From an uncultured Opitutaceae bacterium (GTDB lineage: Bacteria; Verrucomicrobiota; Verrucomicrobiae; Opitutales; Opitutaceae): DNA of 17,318 nt. Both the position numbers and the translations under genes were made by a program. The stretch is from contig CAMLSH010000020.1 of assembly GCA_946482625.1 (NCBI GenBank), forward strand, positions 1 through 17,318, in the 5' to 3' direction. Position 1 is the first letter of the stretch. The number at the start of each line of letters is the position of its first letter. The notes beneath the pieces are model-generated. The model saw only the letters and a program-made list of their open reading frames with translations. It was not told the DNA's origin and did not search any database. Positions 1 through 9,578 of this stretch are shown here, in pieces.

Positions 1-696
1 AACGAAACCTCGACCGGCACGATGAGCGACCTCACCGCGCTCGCCGCCGTGCTCCGCGAGTTCCCCGACGTCATCTCGATCGTGGACACCGTGAGCTCGT
101 TCACCGTTCTCCCGATCAAGAAGGACGAACTCGGTATCGACGTCCTCATTACCGGCTCGCAAAAAGCCTTCGCGCTCCCGCCCGGCCTCTCGCTCCTCTC
201 CGTCTCGAAACGCGCCCTCGATCGCGCCGCCACGCAAGCCGACCGCGGCTACTACGTGGATTTCGTCGAGTTCCAGAAAAACCACGAAGCCGGTATGACG
301 CCCAGCACGCCGGTCATCCCGCTCATCTACGCGCTCAAGTCGAAGCTCGAAGACATCAAAACCGAGGGCCTCGACGCCCGCTACGCCCGCCACGCCGCCC
401 TCAACAAGATGGTCCGCGACTGGGGCTTCGCCAAAGGCTTCAAACTTTTCCCGCAGGAGAAGTACGGCTCGCTCGCGCTGAACTGCTTCCAAAACAATCT
501 CAACTACGACCTCGGCGCACTCAACAAGACGCTCAAGTCGAAGCACAAGCTCGTGATCGACGGCGGCTACGGAAAGCTGAAGGGAAAGACCTTCCGCATC
601 TCCAACATGGGCGACGAAACCGTCGAGACGATCACCTCCCTGATCGCCTCCCTCGACGCCGCCCTCGCCGAAACCCCGAAGCTCGCGGTGAGCTGA
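1..696 (+). CDS. Class V PLP-dependent aminotransferase, 5'-truncated by window edge
   Basis: The frame is open from base 1, so the gene begins upstream of the window; the ATG at 22 is internal. The first codons read NETSTGT, the substrate/cofactor loop typical of class V aminotransferases (serine-glyoxylate / alanine-glyoxylate / phosphoserine type). Next come IVDTVSS, with the Asp that pairs with the PLP pyridine nitrogen, and ITGSQKAF, whose Lys (codon 163-165) should be the Schiff-base lysine. The C-terminal small domain ends with FRISNMGDET, corresponding to the family's RIGHMG-like motif. About 231 residues are visible, the C-terminal 60% of a normal ~380-residue enzyme. The PLP fold is clear, but I cannot tell which amino donor it uses. 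It is a cytosolic enzyme. A terminator follows about 77 nt after the stop, so it ends its transcription unit. Confidence 0.9.
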   Translation, partial: NETSTGTMSDLTALAAVLREFPDVISIVDTVSSFTVLPIKKDELGIDVLITGSQKAFALPPGLSLLSVSKRALDRAATQADRGYYVDFVEFQKNHEAGMTPSTPVIPLIYALKSKLEDIKTEGLDARYARHAALNKMVRDWGFAKGFKLFPQEKYGSLALNCFQNNLNYDLGALNKTLKSKHKLVIDGGYGKLKGKTFRISNMGDETVETITSLIASLDAALAETPKLAVS

Positions 697-772
697 CTCG
701 CCGGGTGGAACGCGCACTCCGAGCGCGCTTTCCGAAAAACACCGCCCGCTTTTAACGTTCCTATTCCCCCAG

Positions 773-805
773 GGCCGACTCCTCACCGAGTCGGCCTTTT
801 TCTTT
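773..805 (+). terminator. Rho-independent terminator after the aminotransferase
   Basis: A perfect 9-bp stem, GGCCGACTC (773-781) with GAGTCGGCC (788-796), encloses a 6-nt loop. It is followed directly by TTTTT then CTTT. Its orientation fits termination of the plus-strand aminotransferase gene and insulation of the following sigma cassette. Confidence 0.92.
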
Positions 806-853
806 CTCCCTCTGCTCTTCCGGGTTCCACGAAGGATTTTTCCCCAGCCCGCG

Positions 854-859
854 TATTGT
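854..859 (+). promoter_or_regulatory. Possible -10 element (TATTGT) for the sigma cassette
   Basis: TATTGT lies 14 nt before the ATG at 874 and directly after the terminator region, where a promoter for the three-gene cassette would be needed. No convincing -35 hexamer is visible. If it is real, the mRNA leader would be only about 8 nt. Confidence 0.25.
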
Positions 860-873
860 TCGCAGCCACCACC

Positions 874-2001
874 ATGAAATCCTTCCTCAGCCCCAGCCGC
901 GCCCTCCTCGCCGCCTCTCTCCTCGTTCTTTCCACGTCGCCCGTCCTCGCCGCCGACGCCAAAACTGAATCCCTCAAAAACGCTCAGGACGAACTAGCGA
1001 TCCTGAAAAACAAATACACCGACACCCATCCGCAAGTAATCGAACAAAAGCAACGCATCGCCCAACTCCAGCGCCGCATCGACGAAGAAAATCCAACTGC
1101 CACGTCGGTTACGCCTGCCATAATCCGCACCGAGCTAAAGGTCCAACAGCGCACGCCTGGCGGCAAAACTGAAACCAAGATAACTCCAACGCTTGTTACG
1201 CAGGCCGCTCAAGAAGCCAGGATCACCACCGGAAATTTCTCCGTAAAACTCACCTCCGCCACCGATGAGCAAAACAACATAACGAGCTCGGTGGAAATCA
1301 GCCGGGACTTCCCAGTCAACACACCTGAGCACGGGCTGTATCCTCCCGTGAAATTCCCGGCCGTCAAAAGCCGCTCAGGGCAACTCGTCAGCGTTCAGGC
1401 CGGTGACCTCATCGTTGAAATCCTCGCCGCCCTCGTCGAACCCAAAGGCATCAGCGTCGATTTCCCCGGCGGCACCCTCGCCCAACTCCTCACCGCCATC
1501 AGCAACTCCGGTTCGCAACCGTTCAATCTGATCGCTTCCAAGGAAGCTCTCTCCCTCCCGCTTCCTCAATTCTCCCTCCGCAACGTCGGCCCTCGCGATC
1601 TCGCCCTCGCCCTCGATCAACTCCTTGTCGGTTACGTTGTCGATTTCCCCACCGACAAAGCCGAACGCGACGGCCTGTCCGTCTTCACGCTCCGCTCCAA
1701 CCAATCTTCTACAACCGCCCAAGTGGAACCTCCTCAAAACGAGCGATTCGCGAGCTATCCCTTGGGCGCTGTCTTGCAGAACAAAATTCAGGTGAATGAT
1801 GTGATTGATACCATCAACACCGCTTGGCTTCTCGATCCCTCTCATCTTCCTGAAGGACTGAAACTCAAGTACCACGCTGCCACGGGCATCCTGTTGGTAT
1901 CCTCCCGATATCAATCGGGCCTGGATATCGCTCACAATATCATAGCCAATCTCAGCCAGCAGGCCGAGTTCCTGCGCACCAACCCGCAGCCCAAACCTTG
2001 A
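874..2001 (+). CDS. Secreted coiled-coil protein with secretin-N/STN-like region, partner of ECF sigma factor
   Basis: This 375-residue protein has a Sec signal peptide (residues 1-26, cleavage likely after SPVLA). Residues ~28-72 form a charged coiled coil with the segment KYTDTHPQVIEQKQRI, resembling the stalk motif of Wzz/GumC-type polysaccharide co-polymerases. A linker rich in Thr and Lys spans ~75-150. Residues ~190-255 (VDFPGGTLAQLL...LPQFSLRNVGPRDLALALDQLL) look like a small STN/secretin-N fold. Residues ~292-362 look like a second secretin-N-type unit (VNDVIDTINTAW, then GILLVSSRYQSGLDIA). No secretin pore domain or transmembrane barrel follows. The ATG at 874 was chosen over the in-frame TTG at 856 because it places the signal peptide at the N-terminus. 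The stop lies 38 nt before the sigma-factor ATG, so the genes are probably co-transcribed. It is likely periplasmic; its role as partner or target of the sigma factor is inferred from context. Confidence 0.75.
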   Translation: MKSFLSPSRALLAASLLVLSTSPVLAADAKTESLKNAQDELAILKNKYTDTHPQVIEQKQRIAQLQRRIDEENPTATSVTPAIIRTELKVQQRTPGGKTETKITPTLVTQAAQEARITTGNFSVKLTSATDEQNNITSSVEISRDFPVNTPEHGLYPPVKFPAVKSRSGQLVSVQAGDLIVEILAALVEPKGISVDFPGGTLAQLLTAISNSGSQPFNLIASKEALSLPLPQFSLRNVGPRDLALALDQLLVGYVVDFPTDKAERDGLSVFTLRSNQSSTTAQVEPPQNERFASYPLGAVLQNKIQVNDVIDTINTAWLLDPSHLPEGLKLKYHAATGILLVSSRYQSGLDIAHNIIANLSQQAEFLRTNPQPKP

Positions 2002-2039
2002 CCCACTCTGCCACATTTCTCTCCGCCCTCTCCCCACGG

Positions 2040-2633
2040 ATGGAAATCTCTCCCGCCGCTTCTGCGGAGCTGGCTGAGCTGACGCGTGGCATGTCCACCG
2101 GTGACGACGAGGCGTGGCAAACCTTCCACCGCGAGTACGGCCCCATTCTCTTCCGTATCCTTCTTGCGGGCACGCGCGGCGACCCGCACCTCGCTGCCGA
2201 AGCCCGCCAGCGCGCCTACCTCCGCATCTCCCGTCACGTCCGCGTCTGCGACCAGCCCGCCATGTGGCTCTCCTGGCTTCGCACCGTCGCCCACTCCGCA
2301 TTGAGCGACGCCCGCCGGCGCGAGCGCTCCTTCGCCGATCGCATCCTCCGTCGCGCCGCCGAGCCCGACACCGCTCCCACCGAAGCGGAAGAATCCGAGC
2401 TTTTCAGCGCGCTCGACGCCGCCCTGATCCAACTGCCGCCAGCCTCCCGCGCCCTTATAGAGTCCAAATACCTTCACGGAAAATCCGTCGCCCAGCTCGC
2501 CAGCGAGCTCTCCGTCACACCCAAAGCCGTCGAGTCTCGCCTCACCCGCGCCCGCGAAGAACTCCGCTCACTCCTCGCCACCGCAAACCCGCCGACAAGC
2601 CATGAGCAAGGACTCCCCCGACCGCCGCGATGA
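2040..2633 (+). CDS. ECF-type RNA polymerase sigma factor
   Basis: This is a 197-residue cytosolic sigma-70 family protein of ECF layout. Region 2 spans ~25-98 (DEAWQTFHREYGPILFRI, then MWLSWLRTVAHSALSDARRR). A short acidic linker of ~105-122 precedes region 4 at ~125-178, with the helix-turn-helix AQLASELSVTPKAVESRLTRAREEL. Region 3 is absent, as expected. The ATG at 2040 is preferred; a TTG at 1998 overlaps the previous stop and would add 14 residues unlike the family. No Shine-Dalgarno precedes either start. The last 32 nt overlap the next gene, which suggests translational coupling. It should redirect RNA polymerase to a small regulon, possibly including its own cassette. The group within the ECF classification cannot be assigned by eye. 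Confidence 0.88.
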   Translation: MEISPAASAELAELTRGMSTGDDEAWQTFHREYGPILFRILLAGTRGDPHLAAEARQRAYLRISRHVRVCDQPAMWLSWLRTVAHSALSDARRRERSFADRILRRAAEPDTAPTEAEESELFSALDAALIQLPPASRALIESKYLHGKSVAQLASELSVTPKAVESRLTRAREELRSLLATANPPTSHEQGLPRPPR

Positions 2634-2976
2634 ACTCCTCAACGATCTCTACGAAGATCAATCCGGCCTCTCGTTGCCCGCGCAAATGGCCGCGCGCATT
2701 CGCCTCCGACGCCGTATCCGGGCAGCCGGCACGGCCTGTGTGATTCTCGCCGTCGCAGGCATCGCCGTCCTCCAGTCATCGCGACGCGCGCCAGAGCTCC
2801 CAGTCATCGCTCGCAGTGTCCCCACCTCGCCAGATCCCGTCGCGACGCTTCCCCAGGCCAACATCGCGACCGACGCCGATCTCTTGGCCGCGCTCGCCCA
2901 CGAGAGCGTCATGATTTTCACCCTCGCCGACGGCCAACGCCAAGTCGTCTGGCTCGCAGGAAGTCCCCGCCTCTAA
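2602..2976 (+). CDS. Small single-pass membrane protein, candidate anti-sigma factor
   Basis: This 124-residue protein starts inside the 3' end of the sigma gene (32-nt overlap). An acidic, mobile N-terminus (~1-28) leads into a very arginine-rich stretch, RIRLRRRIR (~32-40). A single membrane span follows at ~41-58 (AAGTACVILAVAGIAVLQ), then an extracytoplasmic Pro/Thr-rich tail ending in a short hydrophobic/charged unit (DADLLAALAHESVMIFTLADG...). The positive-inside rule puts the N-terminus in the cytoplasm. Position, overlap and topology fit an anti-sigma factor, but the zinc-binding HxxxCxxC motif is absent and the cytoplasmic part is only ~40 residues. I recognise no family, so the function is inferred from genomic position only. 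Confidence 0.7.
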   Translation: MSKDSPDRRDELLNDLYEDQSGLSLPAQMAARIRLRRRIRAAGTACVILAVAGIAVLQSSRRAPELPVIARSVPTSPDPVATLPQANIATDADLLAALAHESVMIFTLADGQRQVVWLAGSPRL

Positions 2977-2987
2977 GCCCCGTCCGC

Positions 2988-4832
2988 CTACCTCGCGCCC
3001 CAATCCACCAACTCCGCACTGATCCACGCGGCCGTCTTCGAGACCCGCGTCATCGCTTCGATCAGCTCCGGAATATCCAGCGGCAACGCGACGCCCGCTT
3101 CCTTCAACGTCTCCCAAACCTGATTTGCCGGATCGAGCAATCCGTCGCGAATCGCCTTCCCGTGCGCTTCCTCGGTCGCCACCGCCGCCCACGCGAGATG
3201 GTTGGCCAGGAAAACGCTCGCCACCACGGCCGACGACTCCGCACGCGAAACACGCGCCAGATCTTCGTGCGCCACCGCCGCATCGAGCAGCAACACCGGC
3301 GCCTGCGCCGCTTCCAGGCACAGCCGCCCGGCCTCTTCATGCGTCGCTCCAAAAATCCCCTGCTCCGCGTGCGCCGCGCCCTGCCCACCTTCATGCGCGA
3401 GCGCCAGCACCAGCGCGTACAACCCCGGCTCCGCCAGCGCGAACAACCACTTTCCCGCATCGTGCACCAACCCCGCCGCCGCCGGCAGATGCTCTTCCGG
3501 CAGCCGCAACATGCGCCCGACTTCGTAGGACAAAATCGCCACCGCGAGCGTGTGCTCCAGCAACATCGAAAGATCCAGCGGTGACCTCACACGCGCCGTC
3601 TGCGCCACCCGCGCCGCTGCCACCAGCACCATCGTCCGGTAAACGCCCAGCCGGTCCAACGCGTGCCGCGCGGCTTGATTCTCCGCCTCGATCACCGCGT
3701 CCGGATCGGCCATTTCGTCGCGCATTTCCGGAGGTGCCGAATCGACCTGCGCGCCGCCCAATCGCGTCGCGATCTTCAAATACAACGCGCGAAACTTCGG
3801 CAGCGAATCCACCGCGCCCAACACGTCGTCCATCGACGCATTCGGCGCGCCCGCGATGAAGCTGTGCGCCTCCACCATCTCGCTCAGCGGCGACTGCTTC
3901 ACGAGATCCGCCGCCAGCCGGCCCAGCTCGCCTTTCGCGAACAGTTCGCGCCCCTCCAGCCGCGCGAATCCTTTCCCGTAGGCCCAGACTGGAGACGCCG
4001 CCGTCCGCCGGCAAAACGTCGCCGCCTGAGAAGCCGCCGCCGGCACCACCGCGTCGTTCGGCGTGATCGCTCGCTTCATCACGCGCGGCGTCTCCCCCGT
4101 ACCGGCGATCTCCCGCACGCGCATGTATTCGAGCGACCGCTGGCGCAGCAGCACCTGCAACGACTCCAGCGACCGCAACCCGCCCTGGATGGTCGCGTTG
4201 TGCTTGGAACCGATCCCGCGTACCAGCCCTTCGGTGACACTCTTCAGCACCGGCATCCCGAGCGCCGCGCTTTGATTAAAAATCTGCTGCACCGGCGCGC
4301 GCAACGCCTGGTCCTCGCGCCGTTCCGCGATCGCCACCCGGAGTGCCTGGATGTTTTTCTCCAGCGCCGAAGCCGCCGCACTCAGTGTGCTGTAGTAGTC
4401 GCTCTCCGAGATTTTCAGCCGCGCGCACGCCGCCGCCGGTCGTTCCAGCAGGCGCCCCGTCCAGTCCACCGACGCCGCCTTCTTCAACTCCTCGAACAAC
4501 ACCTCGCCCTTGTACGGCTTCACGAGCATGGCCTGCACGCCGAGCTCCACGTACTTCATGATCGAGCTGCGCTCGGTGTGCGCGGTGTACACCGCCACCG
4601 GCAGCCCGCCGAAAACCAAATCCGCGCGCAACCCCTGCAAAAGCTCCCAGCCCCACTCCTTGCCGAGTTGGTTGTCGAGGATCACGAGATCGACCAGCGG
4701 ATGCTGCCGCAGCAACTCCCACGCTTTCCCCACGCTCTCCGCCACGAGAATTTCATGACCGGCTCCGCCCAGGATTTTTCCGAGGATACGTTGAGAAAGT
4801 TTGTCGTCTTCTACGACCAGTACAGAGGCCAT
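2988..4832 (-). CDS. Response-regulator receiver plus HDOD domain signalling protein
   Basis: This 614-residue cytosolic protein has an N-terminal CheY-like receiver domain (~1-125): acidic pocket EDD at 8-10, phospho-acceptor D53 in VILDNQLG, switch T83 and conserved K105 in VKPYK. Residues ~130-370 form a mainly helical region with no family I recognise. A C-terminal HDOD domain (~385-520) carries GLVHDAGKW (H457, D458), then FGATHEEAG and VAHED, matching the HDOD pattern. HDOD proteins are usually non-hydrolytic signalling scaffolds related to HD domains. The start at 4832 (MASVLVVEDD) places the first receiver strand at the N-terminus; an upstream frame extension to 4973 has no homologous character. 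No histidine kinase is adjacent, so it is an orphan regulator. It converges on the sigma cassette with 11 bp between the stops. Confidence 0.88.
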   Translation of the reverse strand: MASVLVVEDDKLSQRILGKILGGAGHEILVAESVGKAWELLRQHPLVDLVILDNQLGKEWGWELLQGLRADLVFGGLPVAVYTAHTERSSIMKYVELGVQAMLVKPYKGEVLFEELKKAASVDWTGRLLERPAAACARLKISESDYYSTLSAAASALEKNIQALRVAIAERREDQALRAPVQQIFNQSAALGMPVLKSVTEGLVRGIGSKHNATIQGGLRSLESLQVLLRQRSLEYMRVREIAGTGETPRVMKRAITPNDAVVPAAASQAATFCRRTAASPVWAYGKGFARLEGRELFAKGELGRLAADLVKQSPLSEMVEAHSFIAGAPNASMDDVLGAVDSLPKFRALYLKIATRLGGAQVDSAPPEMRDEMADPDAVIEAENQAARHALDRLGVYRTMVLVAAARVAQTARVRSPLDLSMLLEHTLAVAILSYEVGRMLRLPEEHLPAAAGLVHDAGKWLFALAEPGLYALVLALAHEGGQGAAHAEQGIFGATHEEAGRLCLEAAQAPVLLLDAAVAHEDLARVSRAESSAVVASVFLANHLAWAAVATEEAHGKAIRDGLLDPANQVWETLKEAGVALPLDIPELIEAMTRVSKTAAWISAELVDWGAR

Positions 4833-4996
4833 CGCGGAGGTAAAAAGTTGAAGCGCTGCCATCAGTAGCACGCCGTTTCGCGCGTAAATCAACGAAACGC
4901 TTCCACGATTTTTCGAGCGAAAACTCCCTACGCGTTTGATCACCCACACTCCGCCGTTTTTCAGAACCCCCACACGCCCTCCGCCGAAACTAATCC

Positions 4997-5025
4997 TTGA
5001 AATTGCCGCACACGCTCCCTAACCG
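4997..5025 (+). promoter_or_regulatory. Weak promoter candidate upstream of topB
   Basis: TTGAAA (4997-5002) and TAACCG (5020-5025) are separated by 17 nt and would start transcription about 5 nt before the topB ATG. The -35 matches 5 of 6 consensus bases but the -10 only 2 of 6, so this is a suggestion. The rest of the 204-nt divergent spacer (4833-5036) holds nothing else I recognise. Confidence 0.22.
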
Positions 5026-5036
5026 CTCGCCTCTAC

Positions 5037-7868
<2,832 letters not shown>

Positions 7869-7874
7869 CGTCAT

Positions 7875-7880
7875 TATAAG
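7875..7880 (+). promoter_or_regulatory. Possible -10 element (TATAAG) for the lipoprotein gene
   Basis: TATAAG matches 5 of 6 bases of the sigma-70 -10 consensus and lies just after the topB stop, 37 nt before the lipoprotein ATG. No good -35 is visible at the right distance, so it is only suggestive. Confidence 0.28.
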
Positions 7881-7917
7881 CCCCCCCAGCGGCATCTTCG
7901 TTCATTGTTCCCTATCC

Positions 7918-8481
7918 ATGCGTCCGTCTATGAGACCTCATTGCACCAGTCTTCCATATAGAACCATTTTTTTTGCAGCAGTGTGTTTCCTAAGCCCCTT
8001 TTTGACTGGCTGTAACACAATACACGTACCGTATGTTCCAACGTCTAAAAACGAAGGCGGGTACGCATCAAACCCGGTCGGCGATGGCATACATCGGGCG
8101 TATTTCGAGGGCCCCATTAAGTATAAAAGCCAATTTGCAGACCTCGCGTTACTTCATGCCGCCGAGACGACTGCCGGCGCTGGATTCTCCTCTCTAGTCC
8201 TGCTCGATCAACACGCTGAAACCTTTGAAAAGCGCGTCTATGTGAAACCAGTGCCAGCGCAACGAGAGCGAGTTACGATGACGCGCCCCAACGGTACAAC
8301 TTACGAGAAAACCGTGACTACTATGCCGGCAATCCGCGGAGGCTATTTCAATGAAACTTGGGAGCGCTGGACGATTACATTCAAGATGTCCTCAGATGCA
8401 TCAAATTCAACAGACGCCTCTGTCCAAATAATCGACGTGCAGTCCACTTTGAGTCATCTGAAGAGGAAATATAGACTCTGA
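7918..8481 (+). CDS. Putative lipoprotein, AT-richer than its neighbours
   Basis: This 187-residue protein has a lipoprotein signal: positively charged N-terminus, hydrophobic stretch ~17-29 and lipobox FLTGC with acylatable C32. The mature part contains GGYASNPVGDGIHRAYFEGP and DLALLHAAETTAGAGF. That arrangement recalls small bacterial envelope lipoproteins of the CC0125/CC1285 type (a GGY motif, an F.G segment, then a helix with AAE..). This resemblance is from memory and weak. Sampled stretches have roughly 43-58% G+C against about 70% in topB, and its codon use is less GC-biased. Those properties suggest acquisition by transfer or relaxed selection. The function is unknown; it should be membrane-anchored. 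Confidence 0.72.
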   Translation: MRPSMRPHCTSLPYRTIFFAAVCFLSPFLTGCNTIHVPYVPTSKNEGGYASNPVGDGIHRAYFEGPIKYKSQFADLALLHAAETTAGAGFSSLVLLDQHAETFEKRVYVKPVPAQRERVTMTRPNGTTYEKTVTTMPAIRGGYFNETWERWTITFKMSSDASNSTDASVQIIDVQSTLSHLKRKYRL

Positions 8482-8489
8482 CCCACAGG

Positions 8490-8525
8490 AGCAGAAGGGA
8501 TCGACAGAAGCAGAAGGGGGCGAAC
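8490..8525 (+). repeat. Two short direct repeats AGAAGGG(G)..CGA
   Basis: AGCAGAAGGG occurs at 8490-8499 and again at 8509-8518. The longer pattern AGAAGGGATCGAC (8493-8505) and AGAAGGGGGCGAAC (8512-8525) has a third copy at 9329-9342. Copies one and two lie immediately after the lipoprotein stop, where the decayed segment begins. Confidence 0.5.
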
Positions 8526-8608
8526 CTGAATGTTTGCGGTGATCGAGCATGACCGCTCGGCGCCTACTGCCATTTGACCATACCTGCATCCGATTCCACC
8601 TTCCGCCC

Positions 8609-8800
8609 ATGAGCATCCTCGAGCTGAAACAGGCCGTGAGCCGCCTCTCCAAACGTGAACGCGCGGAGTTGCAGGCCTACCTGATTCGCCTCCGGCACAA
8701 CACGCCCGAATGGAAACGCGAAGCCGCCAAACGCGTTCGCGCCGTGAAAGCAGGCAAGTTCGTCACCGCCGACCAACTCGAAGCCCTACCAGCTGACTGA
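8609..8800 (+). CDS. Small antitoxin-like protein (63 aa)
   Basis: The protein begins MSILELKQAVSRLSKRERAE, runs through QAYLIRLRH, and ends with GKFVTADQLEALPAD. This layout is common in small antitoxins encoded before RelE/ParE-type toxins: an LSxxERAEL helix, a short linker, then a (L/V)TxDxLE tail. The ATG at 8609 was chosen because the 20-residue upstream extension (from 8549) is unlike the family. Just downstream, in another frame, is a short fragment resembling the C-terminus of such a toxin, so the partner appears to be lost. It may be an orphan antitoxin or simply a remnant. The family resemblance is from recall and not verified by search. Confidence 0.55.
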   Translation: MSILELKQAVSRLSKRERAELQAYLIRLRHNTPEWKREAAKRVRAVKAGKFVTADQLEALPAD

Positions 8801-8912
8801 TGACGAAGGCACCACGCACGACCATCTCCTGATCGGGGACGTCGTGTACACCTACTGGCCCGATCACGCCAAAAAGACGTTGGTCATCCTCCAAATCGAC
8901 CGCGCCGGCTGA
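8787..8912 (+). pseudogene. RelE/ParE-like toxin C-terminal remnant
   Basis: In the frame ending with TGA at 8910-8912 the translation reads ...HLLIGDVVYTYWPDHA followed by KKTLVILQIDRAG. This follows the final beta-strands of RelE/ParE toxins (L..GD.R..Y......K.TLVILRIGHR). Nothing toxin-like lies upstream in this frame, and no start codon gives a plausible full-length protein. The position right after the antitoxin-like gene supports a decayed toxin-antitoxin pair. The alignment is short, so confidence is moderate. Confidence 0.4.
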
Positions 8913-8918
8913 GTAGTA

Positions 8919-9158
8919 ATGACCGCCCCTAAACTCTCGGGCCTAAAAACACCCAAGCGCCCTCAACCCACCCGCGACGACGACGACCTCACGCGACGCG
9001 TCCGCGCTGCGTTGGCGGATGTGCCCGGTGTCACCGAGAAGAAAAAATTTAAACCACCGAGGTTCTTCAAAAAGCACCCCGGCGACCGCCAAGACTCGGG
9101 AAATCCCGTAACCTTCCTCTGTGCGCGGGGTATCGTCCATCATGCGACCCATTCATAA
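8919..9158 (+). pseudogene. Truncated TfoX N-terminal domain protein
   Basis: The open frame encodes 79 residues. Residues ~22-45 read DDLTRRVRAALADVPGVTEKKK, matching the opening of TfoX_N proteins (LxxRVRxxLAxxPGVTEKKMFGG). The similarity stops exactly where the family continues with MFGG, at about base 9050. The remainder (FKPPRFFKKHPGDRQDSG...) is basic and unlike TfoX. A normal TfoX_N protein is ~100-110 residues with most of the fold after this point, so this is a truncated and fused remnant, probably non-functional. Intact TfoX_N proteins are small cytosolic proteins, some linked to competence regulation in other bacteria. Confidence 0.6.
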
Positions 9159-9384
9159 CGGTCTCCGCGTGAGCATCGGCAGCGTCCTATTCGTGGCAAT
9201 GGCGTCTTTGATGATGGCAGCCGATCCCGTCTACTGGCCGACGCAGTGCTGGCGTGAGTCGACACCCGAGCAACAGGGTCTCGACTCAAAGAAACTCGCC
9301 GAGGTTTTTCACCACGTGAAGAGAGCGGAAAAGGGGTCGAACTTTGCACTTTGTCATCGCCGAGTGCATCCGGCGCCCAAGTGA
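9142..9384 (+). pseudogene. N-terminal fragment of a secreted serine hydrolase (beta-lactamase family)
   Basis: The frame has a signal peptide (ATG 9142; hydrophobic VSIGSVLFVAMASLMMA, residues ~10-26). It is followed by WPTQCWRESTPEQQGLDSKKLAEVF, the standard N-terminus of class-C beta-lactamase-like serine hydrolases (W.ts.PeeqGld..kL...). After residue ~60 the similarity ends and the frame closes at 9384. The catalytic SxxK and YxN regions of the ~350-400-residue family are absent from the window. The break falls at the third copy of the AGAAGGGG-type motif (9329-9342), suggesting an insertion or deletion joint. It overlaps the end of the TfoX fragment by 17 nt in another frame. Confidence 0.6.
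9329..9342 (+). repeat. Third copy of the AGAAGGGG..CGAAC motif
   Basis: AAAAGGGGTCGAAC repeats the pattern seen at 8493-8505 and 8512-8525. It sits at the point where the serine hydrolase homology is lost. The ~190 bases after it, 9385-9578, hold no gene or RNA that I recognise. Confidence 0.45.
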
Positions 9385-9578
9385 AACGTGCCGTCCCGGC
9401 GCGTTGTGAACGCCCGCCCGCTTTCGTCCCCACTCGCATCCACGCCCAAAGATCACTCGCCCCGCTCAGCGTGCGCGGAGCGCCCGACCCACCTCGACCG
9501 ATCCCCTACTGCGGCCGTTGGCCGTCTCTGTACAATCGCGACGGCGGTTTGGCGCAGCCGCACGTCGGAAAACACTGA

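Noticed and set aside
3663..4868. A 401-codon Arg/His-rich frame opposite the receiver-HDOD gene
   Set aside because: The composition (Arg, His, Gln, Leu) is typical of antisense reading of GC-rich coding DNA; the opposite strand has clear domains.
4833..4973. N-terminal extension of the receiver-HDOD protein
   Set aside because: The frame is open, but the receiver domain begins exactly at MASVLVVEDD (start 4832), and the extra 47 residues have no family character.
9097..9108. Palindrome CGGGAAATCCCG
   Set aside because: It is a perfect 5+5 repeat, but it lies inside the truncated TfoX frame with no promoter or regulator nearby, so chance is sufficient explanation.
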